64,000 bases of DNA from JAIBJN01 sp963802795. GTDB lineage: Bacteria > Actinomycetota > Thermoleophilia > Gaiellales > Gaiellaceae. The notes below the pieces were generated by a model. It was not told the origin of the DNA and did no database searches. It worked only from the letters and a program-made list of their open reading frames with translations. The first letter of the stretch is position 1; the number at the start of each line of letters is the position of its first letter. Where the stretch lies: positions 224,979 to 288,978 of the forward strand of contig CAWDJV010000002.1 of assembly GCA_963802795.1 (NCBI GenBank), written 5' to 3'. The translations under genes and the position numbers were made by a program. Positions 40,592-50,439 of the stretch are shown here, piece by piece.

Positions 40592-41704
40592 TCACGGAGG
40601 GTTCCAGCCGCGCGCCTCGACGTTCCAGACGTCGACGACCACGCCATCCTCCACGACGAGCATTCGCTCGTGGAGGTTGACGCAGGCGCACGCGTGGTTC
40701 GGCACGACGGCGAGTCGCTTGCCGAGCGGAATCGCGCTCGGCTCCTCGCAGGTGACAATCGCGTGCTCCTCGTAGAGGCGCTCGACCAGGAGCTCCGGGT
40801 GGCCGCGCACGAATCCGAAGCCGGGGCTGAGTGGACTCAGCTTCTCGGCGGCGAGGGCCTTCGAGCCGGTGTCGAGGATGAGCCGGTGCGCGTTCGGGCG
40901 GGCGACGACGGTCGCCAGCACGCTGAGGGCGCAGCGCTCCCGCGCAACCACGCCGAGCGTCACCTGGGTCGCGTCGTAGAAGACATAGTTTCCCGGCCGG
41001 ATCTCGGTCACCGACCCTTCGCGCTCGAGCATGTGCGAGGTCGGTGTCGTTCCGACCGAGAGCGCCGGCGCCTCCACGCCCTCGTCCGCGAGGGCAGCGG
41101 CGGTGTCCTGAACGGCTCGTCCCTCCTGCTCGGCGATCGCCCCGATCTCTTCGGGACCGGCCGCTGCGTAGGCGTGCCCGGCGAACGACATGAGGCCCGC
41201 GAAGCGAGCGCTCCGGGTCCGTTCGGCCATCGGGGCGATGACGCGCGCGGCGCCCGCTCCCGGTTCGGTCCCGATTCTCCCGGTCCCGCACTCGACCTCC
41301 CAGAGGTAGCCCACCTTGGTCCCCGCCTTGCGGCAGGCGTCGTCGAGCGCGGCGACGGTGTCGGCGTTGTCGAGGACGACGCGCAAGCGGATCCGCTTCG
41401 AGAGCTCGACGACGCGTGCGAGGCGCGCCGGCCCCACCGGCGGGTAGGCGATGAGGATGTCCTCGACGCCTCCGGCCGCGAACGTCTCCGCCTCGCGGGC
41501 CGTCGCGACCGTGAGCCCTGCAATGCCGTGCTCGCGCTGGAGCGCGGCGACCGCGAGCGACTTGTGCGTCTTCGAATGCGGCCAGAGGCCGACCCCGGCG
41601 CCGCGTGCGCGCGCCGCCATCGCGCGCACGTTCTCCACGATCGTCGGGCCGTCCACGACGAGTGCCGGGGTGTCCACCTGGTCGAGACGGGGGAGCGGGG
41701 CCAC
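40592..41704 (-). CDS. PLP-dependent D-threonine aldolase-like enzyme (alanine racemase fold)
   Basis: The 370-residue protein has the alanine-racemase-type N-terminal barrel with the PLP lysine in LWPHSKTHKSLAVAALQ, glycine-rich phosphate loops (SVGTTPTSHML) and the C-terminal metal site VPNHACACVNLHERM (HxC), as in D-threonine aldolase/D-serine dehydratase (DSD1-like) enzymes. It would cleave or dehydrate D-beta-hydroxy amino acids. It is the last gene of the dipeptide transporter operon, 1 bp after the ATPase stop region, alongside a D-aminopeptidase, so a role in D-amino acid catabolism is well supported by context. Confidence 0.88.
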   Translation of the reverse strand: MAPLPRLDQVDTPALVVDGPTIVENVRAMAARARGAGVGLWPHSKTHKSLAVAALQREHGIAGLTVATAREAETFAAGGVEDILIAYPPVGPARLARVVELSKRIRLRVVLDNADTVAALDDACRKAGTKVGYLWEVECGTGRIGTEPGAGAARVIAPMAERTRSARFAGLMSFAGHAYAAAGPEEIGAIAEQEGRAVQDTAAALADEGVEAPALSVGTTPTSHMLEREGSVTEIRPGNYVFYDATQVTLGVVARERCALSVLATVVARPNAHRLILDTGSKALAAEKLSPLSPGFGFVRGHPELLVERLYEEHAIVTCEEPSAIPLGKRLAVVPNHACACVNLHERMLVVEDGVVVDVWNVEARGWNPP

Positions 41705-41705
41705 G

Positions 41706-42710
41706 TCAGTCTTCGCGGAAGGGGAGGACGTGGCAGGCGGCCAGGTGCGCCTCGGCGACGGTCCGGAGTGCCGGATCCTCGGTCGCGCAGCGCTCGATCG
41801 CGAACGGGCAGCGGGTGCGAAACCGGCACCCCGAAGGGATGTCGAACGGCGACGGAATGTCGCCTCGCACGGCCGCGCGCGTGTGCCGCCGGCTCGGGTC
41901 CGGATGCGGCGCCGCTTCCAGCAGCGCCCTCGTGTACGGGTGCTGCGGTGCCGCGAAGACCCGATCGGTCGGTCCCGTTTCGACGATGCGCCCGAGGTAC
42001 ATGATCGCGACCCGGTTTGAGATGTGGCGGACGACCGAGAGCTGGTGGGCGATGAAGACCATCGTCAGGTCGAGTTCCTGGAGCAGCGTCGACAGGAGAT
42101 TGAGGATCTGCGCCTGGACGGAGACGTCGAGGGCCGAGACGGGCTCGTCCGCGATGAGGACGCTCGGGCGCGCGGAGAGCGAGCGGGCGATGGCGATCCG
42201 CTGCCGCTGCCCGCCGGAGAGCTGGCGCGGGTAGCGGTCGGCTGCGCTGGCCGGGAGGCCGACGAGGTCGAGCATTTCCGCCACGTGGGCCGCGGCTGCA
42301 GAGCGCTCGACGACGCCGTGCACGAGCGCCGGCTCAGCGATCGCTGTTCCCACTTTCATCCGCGGGTTGAGCGAGGAGTAGGGGTCCTGGAAGACCATCT
42401 GCATCCGGCGGCGGACACCCTGGAGCTCCGAGCGGGAGAGACTCGACACATCGACGCCGTCGAACGTGATCGAGCCCTCGTCGGGGTCGATGAGCCGAAG
42501 GACGCTGCGGGCAACCGTCGTCTTGCCGGAGCCCGACTCGCCGACCAGGCCGAGCGTCTCGCCCTTCATCACGGAGAACGACACTCCGTCGACTGCGACC
42601 GCGTGCTGGGCCGGCCGGAAGCGGACCCGCTCGAGCATGGACTGGCGCGCCCGGAACCTCTTCACGAGGTCTTTGACCTCGAGCAGCGGGGCGCCGCCGT
42701 TCGTGCTCAC
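41706..42710 (-). CDS. dppF: Dipeptide/oligopeptide ABC transporter ATPase (DppF/OppF type)
   Basis: The 334-residue protein (GTG start at 42708-42710) has Walker A GLVGESGSGKTTVARSVLRL, signature LSGGQRQRIAIARSL, Walker B SVLIADEPVSALDVSVQAQI and the oligopeptide-type C-terminal extension SGCRFRTRCPFAIERC. It powers peptide import together with DppD encoded just upstream; the start overlaps the dppD stop (GTGA). A frame extension to 43034 is not part of the protein. Confidence 0.95.
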   Translation of the reverse strand: MSTNGGAPLLEVKDLVKRFRARQSMLERVRFRPAQHAVAVDGVSFSVMKGETLGLVGESGSGKTTVARSVLRLIDPDEGSITFDGVDVSSLSRSELQGVRRRMQMVFQDPYSSLNPRMKVGTAIAEPALVHGVVERSAAAAHVAEMLDLVGLPASAADRYPRQLSGGQRQRIAIARSLSARPSVLIADEPVSALDVSVQAQILNLLSTLLQELDLTMVFIAHQLSVVRHISNRVAIMYLGRIVETGPTDRVFAAPQHPYTRALLEAAPHPDPSRRHTRAAVRGDIPSPFDIPSGCRFRTRCPFAIERCATEDPALRTVAEAHLAACHVLPFRED

Positions 42711-43741
42711 AGGCCGACCTTGGCGTGGAATGGGCAGGCGGTCAGGTGCCCGCTCTCGACCTCCTCGAGGAGCATCGAAACCTCGCGCCGCGAGGGATCC
42801 TCCGCGTCCGCGTACTCGCAGCGCGGCGCGAAGGGGCAGCCGGGGGGCAAGGTGGCGAGGTCGGGCGGCTGGCCGCGGATAGGGATGAGCCTCCCGTCCG
42901 CGCGCTCGGCGGCGAGCTCCGGCAGTGCGTTCAGCAGGGCGACCGTGTACGGGTGCCGCGGCCGCGTGAAGAGCGCCGGCGTGCTCGCCTGCTCGACGAC
43001 GTAGCCCGCGTACATGACCGTCACGCGGTCGCACGCCTGGGCAATCACCCCGAGGTCGTGCGAGACGAGGAGGATCGCCATCCCGTTCTCGCGCTGGAGC
43101 TCGAGGAGCAAGGAGAGGATCTGGTCCTGGATCGTGACGTCGAGTGCGGTCGTGGCCTCATCCGCGAGGAGGATCCTCGGCCGACACGAGATCGCGATCG
43201 CGATCATCACGCGCTGGCGCATCCCGCCCGAGAGCTCGTGGGGGTAGGAGTCGAGCCGCCGCCGTGCCGAGGGGATGCCGACGCGGTCGAGCAGGCGGAC
43301 GGCCTCCTCGCGCGCCTGGCGCCGGCTCATCTCGCGGTGGATCCGGAGCGGCTCGGCGATCTGGTCTCCGACCGGGTAGACGGGGTTCAGGCTCGCGAGC
43401 GGATCCTGAAAGATCATCGAGATCTCCCGCCCGCGCAGCGAGCGGAGCTCTCGCGTGGAGAGCTGCAGGAGATCCTTCCCTTCGAAGACGACCGAGCCGC
43501 CGATGATCGCGCCCGGCTCGGGCACGAGGCGGAGGAGCGACCGGCAGGTGACGCTCTTGCCGGACCCCGACTCGCCGACGAGCCCCCTGGTTTCGCCCGG
43601 ACGGAGGTCGAAGGAGACATGGTTCGCGGCGACGACGACCCCGCGCGTGGTGGGGAAGACCGTGACGAGGTCGCGCACGCTCAGGATCGGGTCGGCCGAC
43701 CCGACCGGCACAGCCGGCGACGGCGCGGCCCCCGTCGCCAT
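42707..43741 (-). CDS. dppD: Dipeptide/oligopeptide ABC transporter ATPase (DppD/OppD type)
   Basis: The 344-residue protein starts MATGAAPSPAVPVGSADPIL. It carries Walker A GLVGESGSGKSVTCRSLLRL, Q-loop MIFQDPLASLNPV, signature LSGGMRQRVMIAIAI, Walker B ILLADEATTALDVTIQ and the C-terminal cysteines PPGCPFAPRCEYAD that bind an Fe-S cluster or zinc in some relatives. It forms the nucleotide-binding pair with DppF. It follows the D-aminopeptidase gene by 20 bp. Confidence 0.95.
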   Translation of the reverse strand: MATGAAPSPAVPVGSADPILSVRDLVTVFPTTRGVVVAANHVSFDLRPGETRGLVGESGSGKSVTCRSLLRLVPEPGAIIGGSVVFEGKDLLQLSTRELRSLRGREISMIFQDPLASLNPVYPVGDQIAEPLRIHREMSRRQAREEAVRLLDRVGIPSARRRLDSYPHELSGGMRQRVMIAIAISCRPRILLADEATTALDVTIQDQILSLLLELQRENGMAILLVSHDLGVIAQACDRVTVMYAGYVVEQASTPALFTRPRHPYTVALLNALPELAAERADGRLIPIRGQPPDLATLPPGCPFAPRCEYADAEDPSRREVSMLLEEVESGHLTACPFHAKVGL

Positions 43742-43761
43742 GATCGGACCCTCCGGCTTGC

Positions 43762-44604
43762 TCAGCTGTAGATCCCCTTCTGCCCGACCTGGAGCGCGAG
43801 CAGGAGCTCGGCGAAGATCATCTTCATCGCCTTCGGCATGTCGTCGGTGGTGAACTCGGTCGTGTACGGGCTCGGCTTGCTGACCTCCGGGATGTACTCG
43901 CAGGTCGCCGCGATCGTCGTCGAGTTGAACTCGAAGCCGAAGGTGATCGGCATCTCCATCTTGTAGGGCTCGCGCGTCCCCATGTTGCGCAGCGCCGCCG
44001 CGACGCCCTCTCGGATCCCCTTCTGAGACACCTCGGGATGGAGGCAGCTCGCGGTGAACATGTCGATCCCGTCCTTGACGGCGAACGTGGGCAGGTCCTG
44101 CCCGAGCACGTTTTTCGCCTCGCAGCAGACCGTGTCGTCGCCGGCGACGAAGGCGACGGGGACGCCGAAGTGGCCGCAGAGGAGCGCGTTCAGCCTCGTC
44201 TCGCCCGTCGGCTCGCCGTTGATGAGCATGTTCTGGACTTCCTTGCCGAGCAGCGTGTGGGCGAGGACGCCCTGCTCCGTCCCTGCGCACGAGTGGTAGC
44301 CGATGAAGACCGCGGCATCGACGCTCTCGTCGACACCCTGCATCATGCACATCGGCTTGTGGAAGCCCTTGATCACGCGTGCACGCGGGTCGATCTGCTC
44401 GATGAGCAGGTTCCGCATGATCCAGTGCGAGTCGTTCACCACGACCTCGGTCGCGCCCGCGTCGAAAGCGCCGAGGACCCCGGCGTTCGCGTCGCCGGTC
44501 ATGAAGACCCGCCCGCGCTGGTAGTCGGAGCCCTCCGGGAGGACGTCCTCCGGGTCGGTCATGGCAGTGGCGCCTTCCATGTCGACTGAGATGAAGACCT
44601 TCAC
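43762..44604 (-). CDS. dppA: M55-family D-aminopeptidase (DppA)
   Basis: The 280-residue protein begins MKVFISVDMEGATAMTDPED, with the first metal ligands D and E in SVDMEGA, then VVNDSHWIMRNL (His), IGYHSCAGTEQG (His) and MLINGEPTGETRLNALLCGH (Glu), as in Bacillus subtilis DppA, a decameric binuclear zinc aminopeptidase that releases D-amino acids from D-Ala-containing peptides. Position inside a dipeptide transporter operon is the same as in B. subtilis. Here its gene overlaps the permease stop by 4 bp. Confidence 0.95.
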   Translation of the reverse strand: MKVFISVDMEGATAMTDPEDVLPEGSDYQRGRVFMTGDANAGVLGAFDAGATEVVVNDSHWIMRNLLIEQIDPRARVIKGFHKPMCMMQGVDESVDAAVFIGYHSCAGTEQGVLAHTLLGKEVQNMLINGEPTGETRLNALLCGHFGVPVAFVAGDDTVCCEAKNVLGQDLPTFAVKDGIDMFTASCLHPEVSQKGIREGVAAALRNMGTREPYKMEMPITFGFEFNSTTIAATCEYIPEVSKPSPYTTEFTTDDMPKAMKMIFAELLLALQVGQKGIYS

Positions 44605-45527
44605 GCGTGCTCTCCTTTCGCTGCCTCAGACGGTGAGCCGGAATCGACCGTGAGCCGGAAGCGCTCGCCCAGGCGGTCGGCGAGGCCGTCTCCCACCAGG
44701 CTGACCGCGATCCCGACGAGGACGATGACGATGCCCGGGAGGGTCGTGATCCACCAGGCGTTCAGGAGGAAGTTTTGCCCCTCGGCGACCATGGCGCCCC
44801 ACTCGGGCGTCGGCGGCCGCACGCCGAGCCCTAAGAACGAGAGCGAGGCAACGAGAAGGATGTTGAGGACGAAGTCCGCCATCGAGAAGACGAGGTTCGG
44901 ACGGAGCAGGTTCGGAATGGCGTGGCGGAAGATGATTCGTCGCCGTGAGAAGCCGAGCGCCTCCCCGGCGAGCATGAACTGCTGCTCTCGCAGGACGAGC
45001 ATCTCCGCCCGGGTCAGCCGCGCGTACAGCGCCCAGCCGACCGCCAGGACGGCGATGTAGATGCCCTTCACGCCCGGGCCAACGACGGCAAGGATCGCGA
45101 TCACGAGGACGAGGAACGGGAACGCGACGACGACGTCGACGAGCCGCATGATCACCGAGTCGACCCGGCCGCTGAAGTAGCCGGCGACAGCGCCGAGGAT
45201 CACGCCGTAGGCGAGCGGCACGTAGGTCAGGATGAAGGCGAGCTGGAGATCGACCCGCGCTGCGTAGACGACCCTGGAGAAGATGTCCCGTCCGAGGTTG
45301 TCCGTCCCCATCATGTGGTCCGCCGACGGCGGCTGGAAGGCGTTGACGAGGTTCTGGGCGTTGGGCGGGTAAGGGGCGATTAACGGCGCGAAGATCGCGG
45401 CCAGAGCGACGAGCCCGAGGATCGCGGCGCCGACGTAGAGGGACGCATTGGCCCAGCGCCGCTCGCTGACCGCGCGGCTTCGGAGTCGCGCGGCCGATCC
45501 GAGGATGGCTTCCTGCCGGTTGGTCAT
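44601..45527 (-). CDS. dppC: Dipeptide ABC transporter permease (DppC type)
   Basis: The 308-residue protein starts MTNRQEAILGSAARLRSRAV, has the N-terminal DppC-type segment (APYPPNAQNLVNAFQPPSAD, then HMMGTDNLGRDIFSRVVYAA) and six membrane helices, with the permease EAA-loop VLREQQFMLAGEALGFSRRR. It forms the membrane channel with DppB. ATGA overlaps join it to neighbours on both sides. Confidence 0.94.
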   Translation of the reverse strand: MTNRQEAILGSAARLRSRAVSERRWANASLYVGAAILGLVALAAIFAPLIAPYPPNAQNLVNAFQPPSADHMMGTDNLGRDIFSRVVYAARVDLQLAFILTYVPLAYGVILGAVAGYFSGRVDSVIMRLVDVVVAFPFLVLVIAILAVVGPGVKGIYIAVLAVGWALYARLTRAEMLVLREQQFMLAGEALGFSRRRIIFRHAIPNLLRPNLVFSMADFVLNILLVASLSFLGLGVRPPTPEWGAMVAEGQNFLLNAWWITTLPGIVIVLVGIAVSLVGDGLADRLGERFRLTVDSGSPSEAAKGEHA

Positions 45528-46461
45528 CAGCGTACCGCACCCGCGGGTCGACGGCCGCGTAGGCGAGGTCGGAGAGCAGGTTGATGGCGATCACCAGGAG
45601 CCCGAAGACGAGCGTCAGCGCCTGGATGGTCGGGAAGTCGCGCGTGTAGATGGACTCGACCAGCAGTTGCCCGAGCCCCGGGATGTCGAACACTCTCTCG
45701 ATCACCACGGCGCTCGAGATGAGGAACCCGAGGTTGACGGCTAGCACAGTGATCGTCGCGATGAGCGAGTTGCGCAGGGCGTGCTTGAGGACGACCCTCG
45801 ACTCCGACAGCCCGCGCGCCCTCGCCGCCTCGATGTACTCCGCCGATAAGACCTCGATGAGGCTCGAGCGAAGCGAGCGCACGAGAATCGCGGCCAGGAA
45901 GAGCCCGATCGTCAGCGCCGGGAGCGTCAGGTGGTGAACGATGTCGAGGAACCCGCTCCCGTAGCCCGCGACGGGAAAGGCGCCGAGCTTGAGCGAGAGG
46001 TTGCGGATGAGGATGAGCCCGAGCCAGAAGCCCGGCATGGCGAAGGCGACTAGCGTCAAGAGCCGAATGAGGTGGTCGGTGATCCGGTTCCGCAGCAGCG
46101 CCGAGGCGATCGCGAGCGGGAGCGCAAGCACGACCGCGATCAGCGTTGCGTAGGCGAGGAGGAACACGGTCGGCCCGATGCGCTCGCCGACGACCGATGA
46201 GACCGGGCGCCGCAGGATGATCGACTGACCGAGGTCGCCCTGCGGGATTCCGACGACGAAGTCGACGTACTGCTCAGGAAGAGGACGATCGATGCCGAGC
46301 TGGTGTTCGACCTCGTCGACGTGCGCCTGCGAGGCCTTGCCCCCGAGCATGATCCTGATCGGGTCGCCCGGCACCGCGTGGATCAGCACGAACGCAGCGA
46401 GCGTGATCCCGACGATGACGGGCAGGGTGTGGATCAGCCGAAGCCCCAGGAATCGAAGCAT
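45524..46461 (-). CDS. dppB: Dipeptide ABC transporter permease (DppB type), frame lost at the 3' end
   Basis: The protein starts MLRFLGLRLIHTLPVIVGIT and has six membrane helices, with AVPGDPIRIMLGGKAS after the first helix and the EAA-loop VLSAEYIEAARARGLSESRV. The family normally ends at DPRVRY followed by a stop. Here the frame reads DPRVRYADDQ and runs on into dppC territory to 44626 in the wrong phase. One frame over, TGATGA sits precisely at this point, overlapping the dppC ATG, so a one-base indel near 45530 has removed the stop. I give the corrected end. Confidence 0.9.
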
Positions 46462-46467
46462 GTCGTG

Positions 46468-48125
46468 CTACGTGTCGAGCCAGACGTCCTCCAGCCGCCA
46501 CCAGGCAGTCTTCACCGTCTTGAAATCGCGCACGTGGCTCCGGAGCGCCGCCCGCGCCGGCGTGAAGAAGAGCGCCACGAGGACGGCGTCGTCCATGACG
46601 AGCTGTTGGAGCTCGCCGAAGAGCTGCTCCCTCGTCGCGTCGTCCGAGCGCCCGGCCTCCTGGACGAGCTCCGTCGCTCGCGGGCTGCTGTAGTTGGTGA
46701 AGAAGGACTTCGTCCCGCTTTCCGCGCTGAAGTCGAACTGGATCGCGGCGAGCTCGTCCGGTCCGGGGACGTCGCTCGTGATGTACCAGTTTGCCCCCGC
46801 GGTGTAGTTGAACTCTGAGAAGTTCGTGTACGCCGTTCCGATGTCGAGGTTGGTGATCTCAACGTTGACACCGATGCCCGCGTACGACTCCTTCACGATC
46901 TGGGCGATCTGCTGGATGATCACGTCGCCGGTCGGGATCACGATCGGGAGAGTGAACCCGTCCGCGGCCTTCGACTCCGCGATCAGCGACTGCGCCCGCT
47001 CGGGGTCGTATTCGTAGGCGGGGACGTCATCCCGCCAGTACTTCATCTTCGGCATCATGTGATTCGCAATCTCGACCTTGTCGAAGAAGATGCTCTTGAG
47101 CATCGCCTCCTTGTCTGTCGCGTAGTTCAGCGCTTGCCGGACCTTGACGTCGTCGAGCGGCGCCTCAGCGTGGTTGAGCCACATGCCGTCGAAGCGGAAA
47201 AGCTCTTCGATCTGCACGTCGATGTCGTCCTGCGCGTCGAGCTGGTCGATCTGCGCGTACGGGATCGCGAGCGCGGCATCGACCTCGCCGCCCTGCACCC
47301 TGAGGATGCGGGTGTTGTCGTCGGTGACGTAGGGGATGAACACCTCGTCGAGATGCGGACGGTCCGGCTTCCAGTACTCCTGGTGCTTGACGAGGTGGAC
47401 GTGCCGGCCCTTCGCGAACTCCTGCAGCTTGAACGGGCCCGTGCCGACCGGGTTCTGCGCGAATGCCTCGGCGTCGGCCTCGACGGCCGCCTTCGGCACG
47501 ATCGAGGCGGGAAAGACGTTGAGGTTGTCGAGTAGCGGCGTGAAGGGTTCTCTCAGGGTGATCTGGATGTTCGTGGCGTCCACGGCCGTGACGCCTTCCA
47601 CGGTGCCGAAGAGGAACGAGTAGCCGGATCCGGCAGGGTCGAAAACCCGCTCGAGCGAGAAGACGACGTCGTCCATCGTCATCGGGCTTCCGTCGTGGAA
47701 CTTCACGCCCTGCCGGATGGCGAACGTGTAGACCGTTCCGTCAGGCGAGATCTCCCAGCTCTCGGCGATCGAGGGAGCGATGCCGCTCGAGTCCTCGTTC
47801 ACCGTCGTGAGCTGGTCGAACATCTGGTAGATGACCCAGATCGAGCCATTGTCGGAGGGGATGATCGGGTCGAGCGAGAGCGGCTCCTCGTTCCGGGCCA
47901 TGCTGAAGCGGCCACCCTTCTTGATGTCCCCGGTCGGCGTCGTACCGGTCTGCCCCTCTCCATCCCCGTCGCCGCCACAGGCGCGAGCCAGCCGGGGAGC
48001 GCGACGAGCGCGCCTGCGGCACCGAAGCGAAGGATCACCTGCTTGCGGGTGATCTCCTCCATGACGAACCGCTCGACGGCGTCGGGCTCGAAAGGCTCGC
48101 GCTCGATTGGGGGCTGGCTGCTCAT
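46468..48125 (-). CDS. Dipeptide ABC transporter substrate-binding lipoprotein (one frame break)
   Basis: ATG at 48123-48125 starts MSSQPPIEREPFEPDAVERF and a lipoprotein signal (LRFGAAGALVALPGWLA); the frame then shifts near 47990 and resumes as CGGDGDGEGQTGTTPTGDIK, giving the lipid-attachment Cys. The mature part is family 5 solute-binding protein: EEPLSLDPIIPSDNGSIWVI, SWEISPDGTVYTFAIRQGVK, NPVGTGPFKLQEF, and a late SFFTNYSSPRATELVQEAG. It binds peptides outside the membrane and delivers them to DppBCDF encoded downstream. The long intact part alone spans 46468-47901. Confidence 0.92.
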
Positions 48126-48156
48126 TGCGTCTCCCTTCTCGGGGTTTGCCCCGGAG

Positions 48157-48751
48157 TCACCAGGGCGGGGTTGCGGCGGCGAGCACGACCCCGACGCCCA
48201 TCGAGGAAGCGTTCCGGTAACGCGTGCGGCGTCTCAGTCCGGAAACGGACAAGATCCCCTTGCGCGAGACGGTGGACGTCGGCGCCGAGCAGAAGATCGA
48301 TCTCGCCCAGCAGGACGTAGGCGAACTCTTCGCCGGGGTGAGCGATCATGTCGTTCTCGTAGGTTCCGTTGGGTTCGAACGAGAGAAGGCAGGGCTGGAT
48401 CAGGTGCCCGTGAGGCTGCCCGAGGAGCTGGTAGAGAACGCCGCTGCCGCGCCGCACGCCCGGTGTGTTCGCTGGGTTGCCGCGGATCACCTCGAAGGTC
48501 TCCACCGGGCCCTCCGCCCCGTCAGGCTCCGCGAGTAGTTCGGTCAGGCGGAGTTCGAAGTGGTTCGCCACGTGCTGCAGCCGTCGCAGCGAGATGCCGC
48601 CGCGGTTGTTCTCGATGTCCGAGAGCGACGAGGCGGAGATGCCGATTTCACGCGCCTGTTCGCGCACGCTACGTCCTGCCTGGATCCGCAGCCGCCGGAT
48701 CCTCTGGCCGACGATGGGGAGGCCCTCAACGTCCGTATGGACTGTTGTCAT
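48157..48751 (-). CDS. XRE-family regulator with cupin domain, first gene of the dipeptide operon (frame break)
   Basis: From ATG at 48749-48751, MTTVHTDVEGLPIVGQRIRR leads into a helix-turn-helix (GRSVREQAREIGISASSLSD, IENNRGGISL) and a cupin barrel (LLSFEPNGTYENDMIAHPGE, EFAYVLLGEIDLLLG, VRFRTETPHAL). As read, the tail (PERFLDGRRGRARRR) is out of phase and continues to 48122; after HAL the next phase reads RNASSMGVGVVLAAATPPW and stops at 48157, the usual cupin ending, so an extra base near 48210 is inferred. It probably senses a peptide or amino acid and controls the downstream transporter and D-peptide enzymes. Confidence 0.88.
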
Positions 48752-48978
48752 AGGCCGAACAGAGCGGTGCAAGCGTTCGCGAAACGCGAACATAGCAGAC
48801 CCGTCGAGCTTGTCAAAGGGTCGACGCTCGAGGCGCGCGGACATGGGCCGAGGTCGCCCAGCGGCGGCAACTTTCGCGCCGGTAGGTGACGAACATCGAG
48901 ACTGGTGATGCCGGGCGCTCAATACTGCACCGGTGATCCTCTCCTCGGGGCAAGCCCTCTGCACCGCTTGCGCCGCGA

Positions 48979-49356
48979 TCAGGTTCCGCATCCCCACCAC
49001 CGACCGGGCGAAGCTCCGGGCGGCCATCGAAGCCGGGACGAGCGCAGGGGCGCATTGGCCTCGGAATAGCTACGACCGACCCAGGAACCCTTAGTACGCA
49101 GCTGGGGCCCCATTTGCCAGTTGTTTTCTCTTGTGGGGCCAGAAACCGGGTCCCGACCTGCAATCTGCATTTTTCGGAACGCCCCGAGCTCGAGCTCCTT
49201 GTCGCTCCCGTCCTCGAGAGCGACGTCGATCGTCTTGCTGACTTCCGGAGCCGCGCGGCGCATGTCGGCGTCGACGTCCCCGAAGGCGTCCTGCAGTTCG
49301 GCCGCGAGCCAGCGTGCGTCGTTCGGCTCGAGCGGGCAGGCGCGAGCGCCGACCAT
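48979..49356 (-). CDS. Hypothetical protein
   Basis: The frame starts MVGARACPLEPNDARWLAAE and continues LQDAFGDVDADMRRAAPEVS, DVALEDGSDKELELGAFRKM, which reads like a genuine helical protein for about 75 residues. The remainder (WVGRSYSEANAPLRSSRLRW) is less convincing and the true end may be earlier. No family recognised. The rest of 48752-49393 shows nothing else. Confidence 0.4.
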   Translation of the reverse strand: MVGARACPLEPNDARWLAAELQDAFGDVDADMRRAAPEVSKTIDVALEDGSDKELELGAFRKMQIAGRDPVSGPTRENNWQMGPQLRTKGSWVGRSYSEANAPLRSSRLRWPPGASPGRWWGCGT

Positions 49357-49393
49357 GAGCGTGATGCGGACAGGCAGGGGGTCGGGGCGCCTG

Positions 49394-49696
49394 CTACGGC
49401 CGACGATCCGGCCAGAGGGAATCGCCGCTCAGGCCGGCGCTTCTCAGCGCGTCAGCGAAGACGCGAATCGCGATCATCTGAGCCACTTCGAGCGTAGGCG
49501 CCTGGACCTGGAAGGTGGACGAGATCGTCCCGGCGCCGTGGTCGAGGATGGCCGTCGAACCGCGGACCTCCTCGCTCGCCCGCATCGCCTCGTCGAAGCG
49601 GGCCATGACGTCCTCGTCGGTCGTCGTCCCTTCGGGCGTCTCGATACTCAGCGTGAACTCGGGCACGATAACGACGAGCCTACCGCCTCGATTCAA
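49394..49696 (-). CDS. Hypothetical protein, ferredoxin-like strand pattern
   Basis: The 100-residue product (VVIVPEFTLSIETPEGTTTD, then FDEAMRASEEVRGSTAILDH, GAGTISSTFQVQAPTLEVAQ) alternates two helices and four strands, compatible with a ferredoxin-like fold. Its 5' end overlaps the 3' end of the PHP gene by 17 bp, suggesting one transcript. No known family. Confidence 0.5.
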   Translation of the reverse strand: MNRGGRLVVIVPEFTLSIETPEGTTTDEDVMARFDEAMRASEEVRGSTAILDHGAGTISSTFQVQAPTLEVAQMIAIRVFADALRSAGLSGDSLWPDRRP

Positions 49697-50439
49697 GGAC
49701 TAAGGTCGTCGCGCGGAAGGGGAGCAGGTGGGCGGGCGCGGGCGAGCGCGAGCGCAGGTAGTCGATTACGGCGCGCTCGCCCCGTAGACAGGGCAGGAGG
49801 GTCTTCCAGGAGGAGAGGTGCTCGAGGCGATGGAAGTCGCCGCTGGCCACCACGGGGACGTCCTGCGACGCGACCCAGCTGAAGAGGTTTGCCTGGTTGA
49901 AGAGTTCGACCCGGTCGACGAGGGGTGCGAAGCGGCTCCACTCCCGCCAGAAGCGGCGCGTCGTGTTGCGCGGGATCGGGTCGGCCTTCCGACCGTGCGG
50001 ATGCGCGGCGATGAGCGCGGCGCCGGCCTCGCGCGCCGCACCGAGGGCCTCGAAGATCCCCGTGTCGAGCGGAACGAACGCGCGTAGGCCGACGGCGACG
50101 GCGTGCGCGGCGTTGTTCGGGTCGAGGTCGTTGTACGTGAGCTCGAGCCCAGGGACGACCAGCATCCCGTAGCGGACGCGTGCCCGCTCGGCCTCCGGGT
50201 CGATCGCGGCGAGGTAGGCGTCGAAGTTCCCGGCGTCGACGAGGGTGCGACCGTCCCGGGCTCGCTGCTCCACAGACCAGGGGTCGTCGCTCCGGAGCGC
50301 GTGGTCGGTCACGCAGAGGACGTCGAAGCCCGCTCGACCGTAGAGATCGACGAGCTCCCGGAGAGGGAGCGTTCCGTCGCTCCAGGTCGAGTGGGCGTGG
50401 ACCTCGCAGAGGAGGTCGCCGACGCACTCGCGCGCTCAT
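49680..50439 (-). CDS. PHP-domain phosphoesterase (frame break at the N-terminus)
   Basis: The open part begins VTDHALRSDDPWSVEQRARD at 50312, but the same frame upstream reads CEVHAHSTWSDGTLPLRELV, the essential first PHP motif, preceded by a stop. The ATG at 50437-50439 is one phase off, so the start was probably MSAR followed directly by ECVGDLL, with an indel near 50430. PHP metal ligands visible: HAHS, TDHA, GLELTYND, HPHGRKADP and GDFHRLEHL. Such enzymes hydrolyse phosphoesters, for example histidinol phosphate, nucleotide 3'-phosphates or polymerase-associated ends; the substrate is unknown. Confidence 0.8.

Noticed and set aside
44626..45523. Unusually long DppB fusion protein continuing to 44626
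   Set aside because: The extension is dppC read in the wrong phase; the family stop and TGATGA overlap are one base out of frame.
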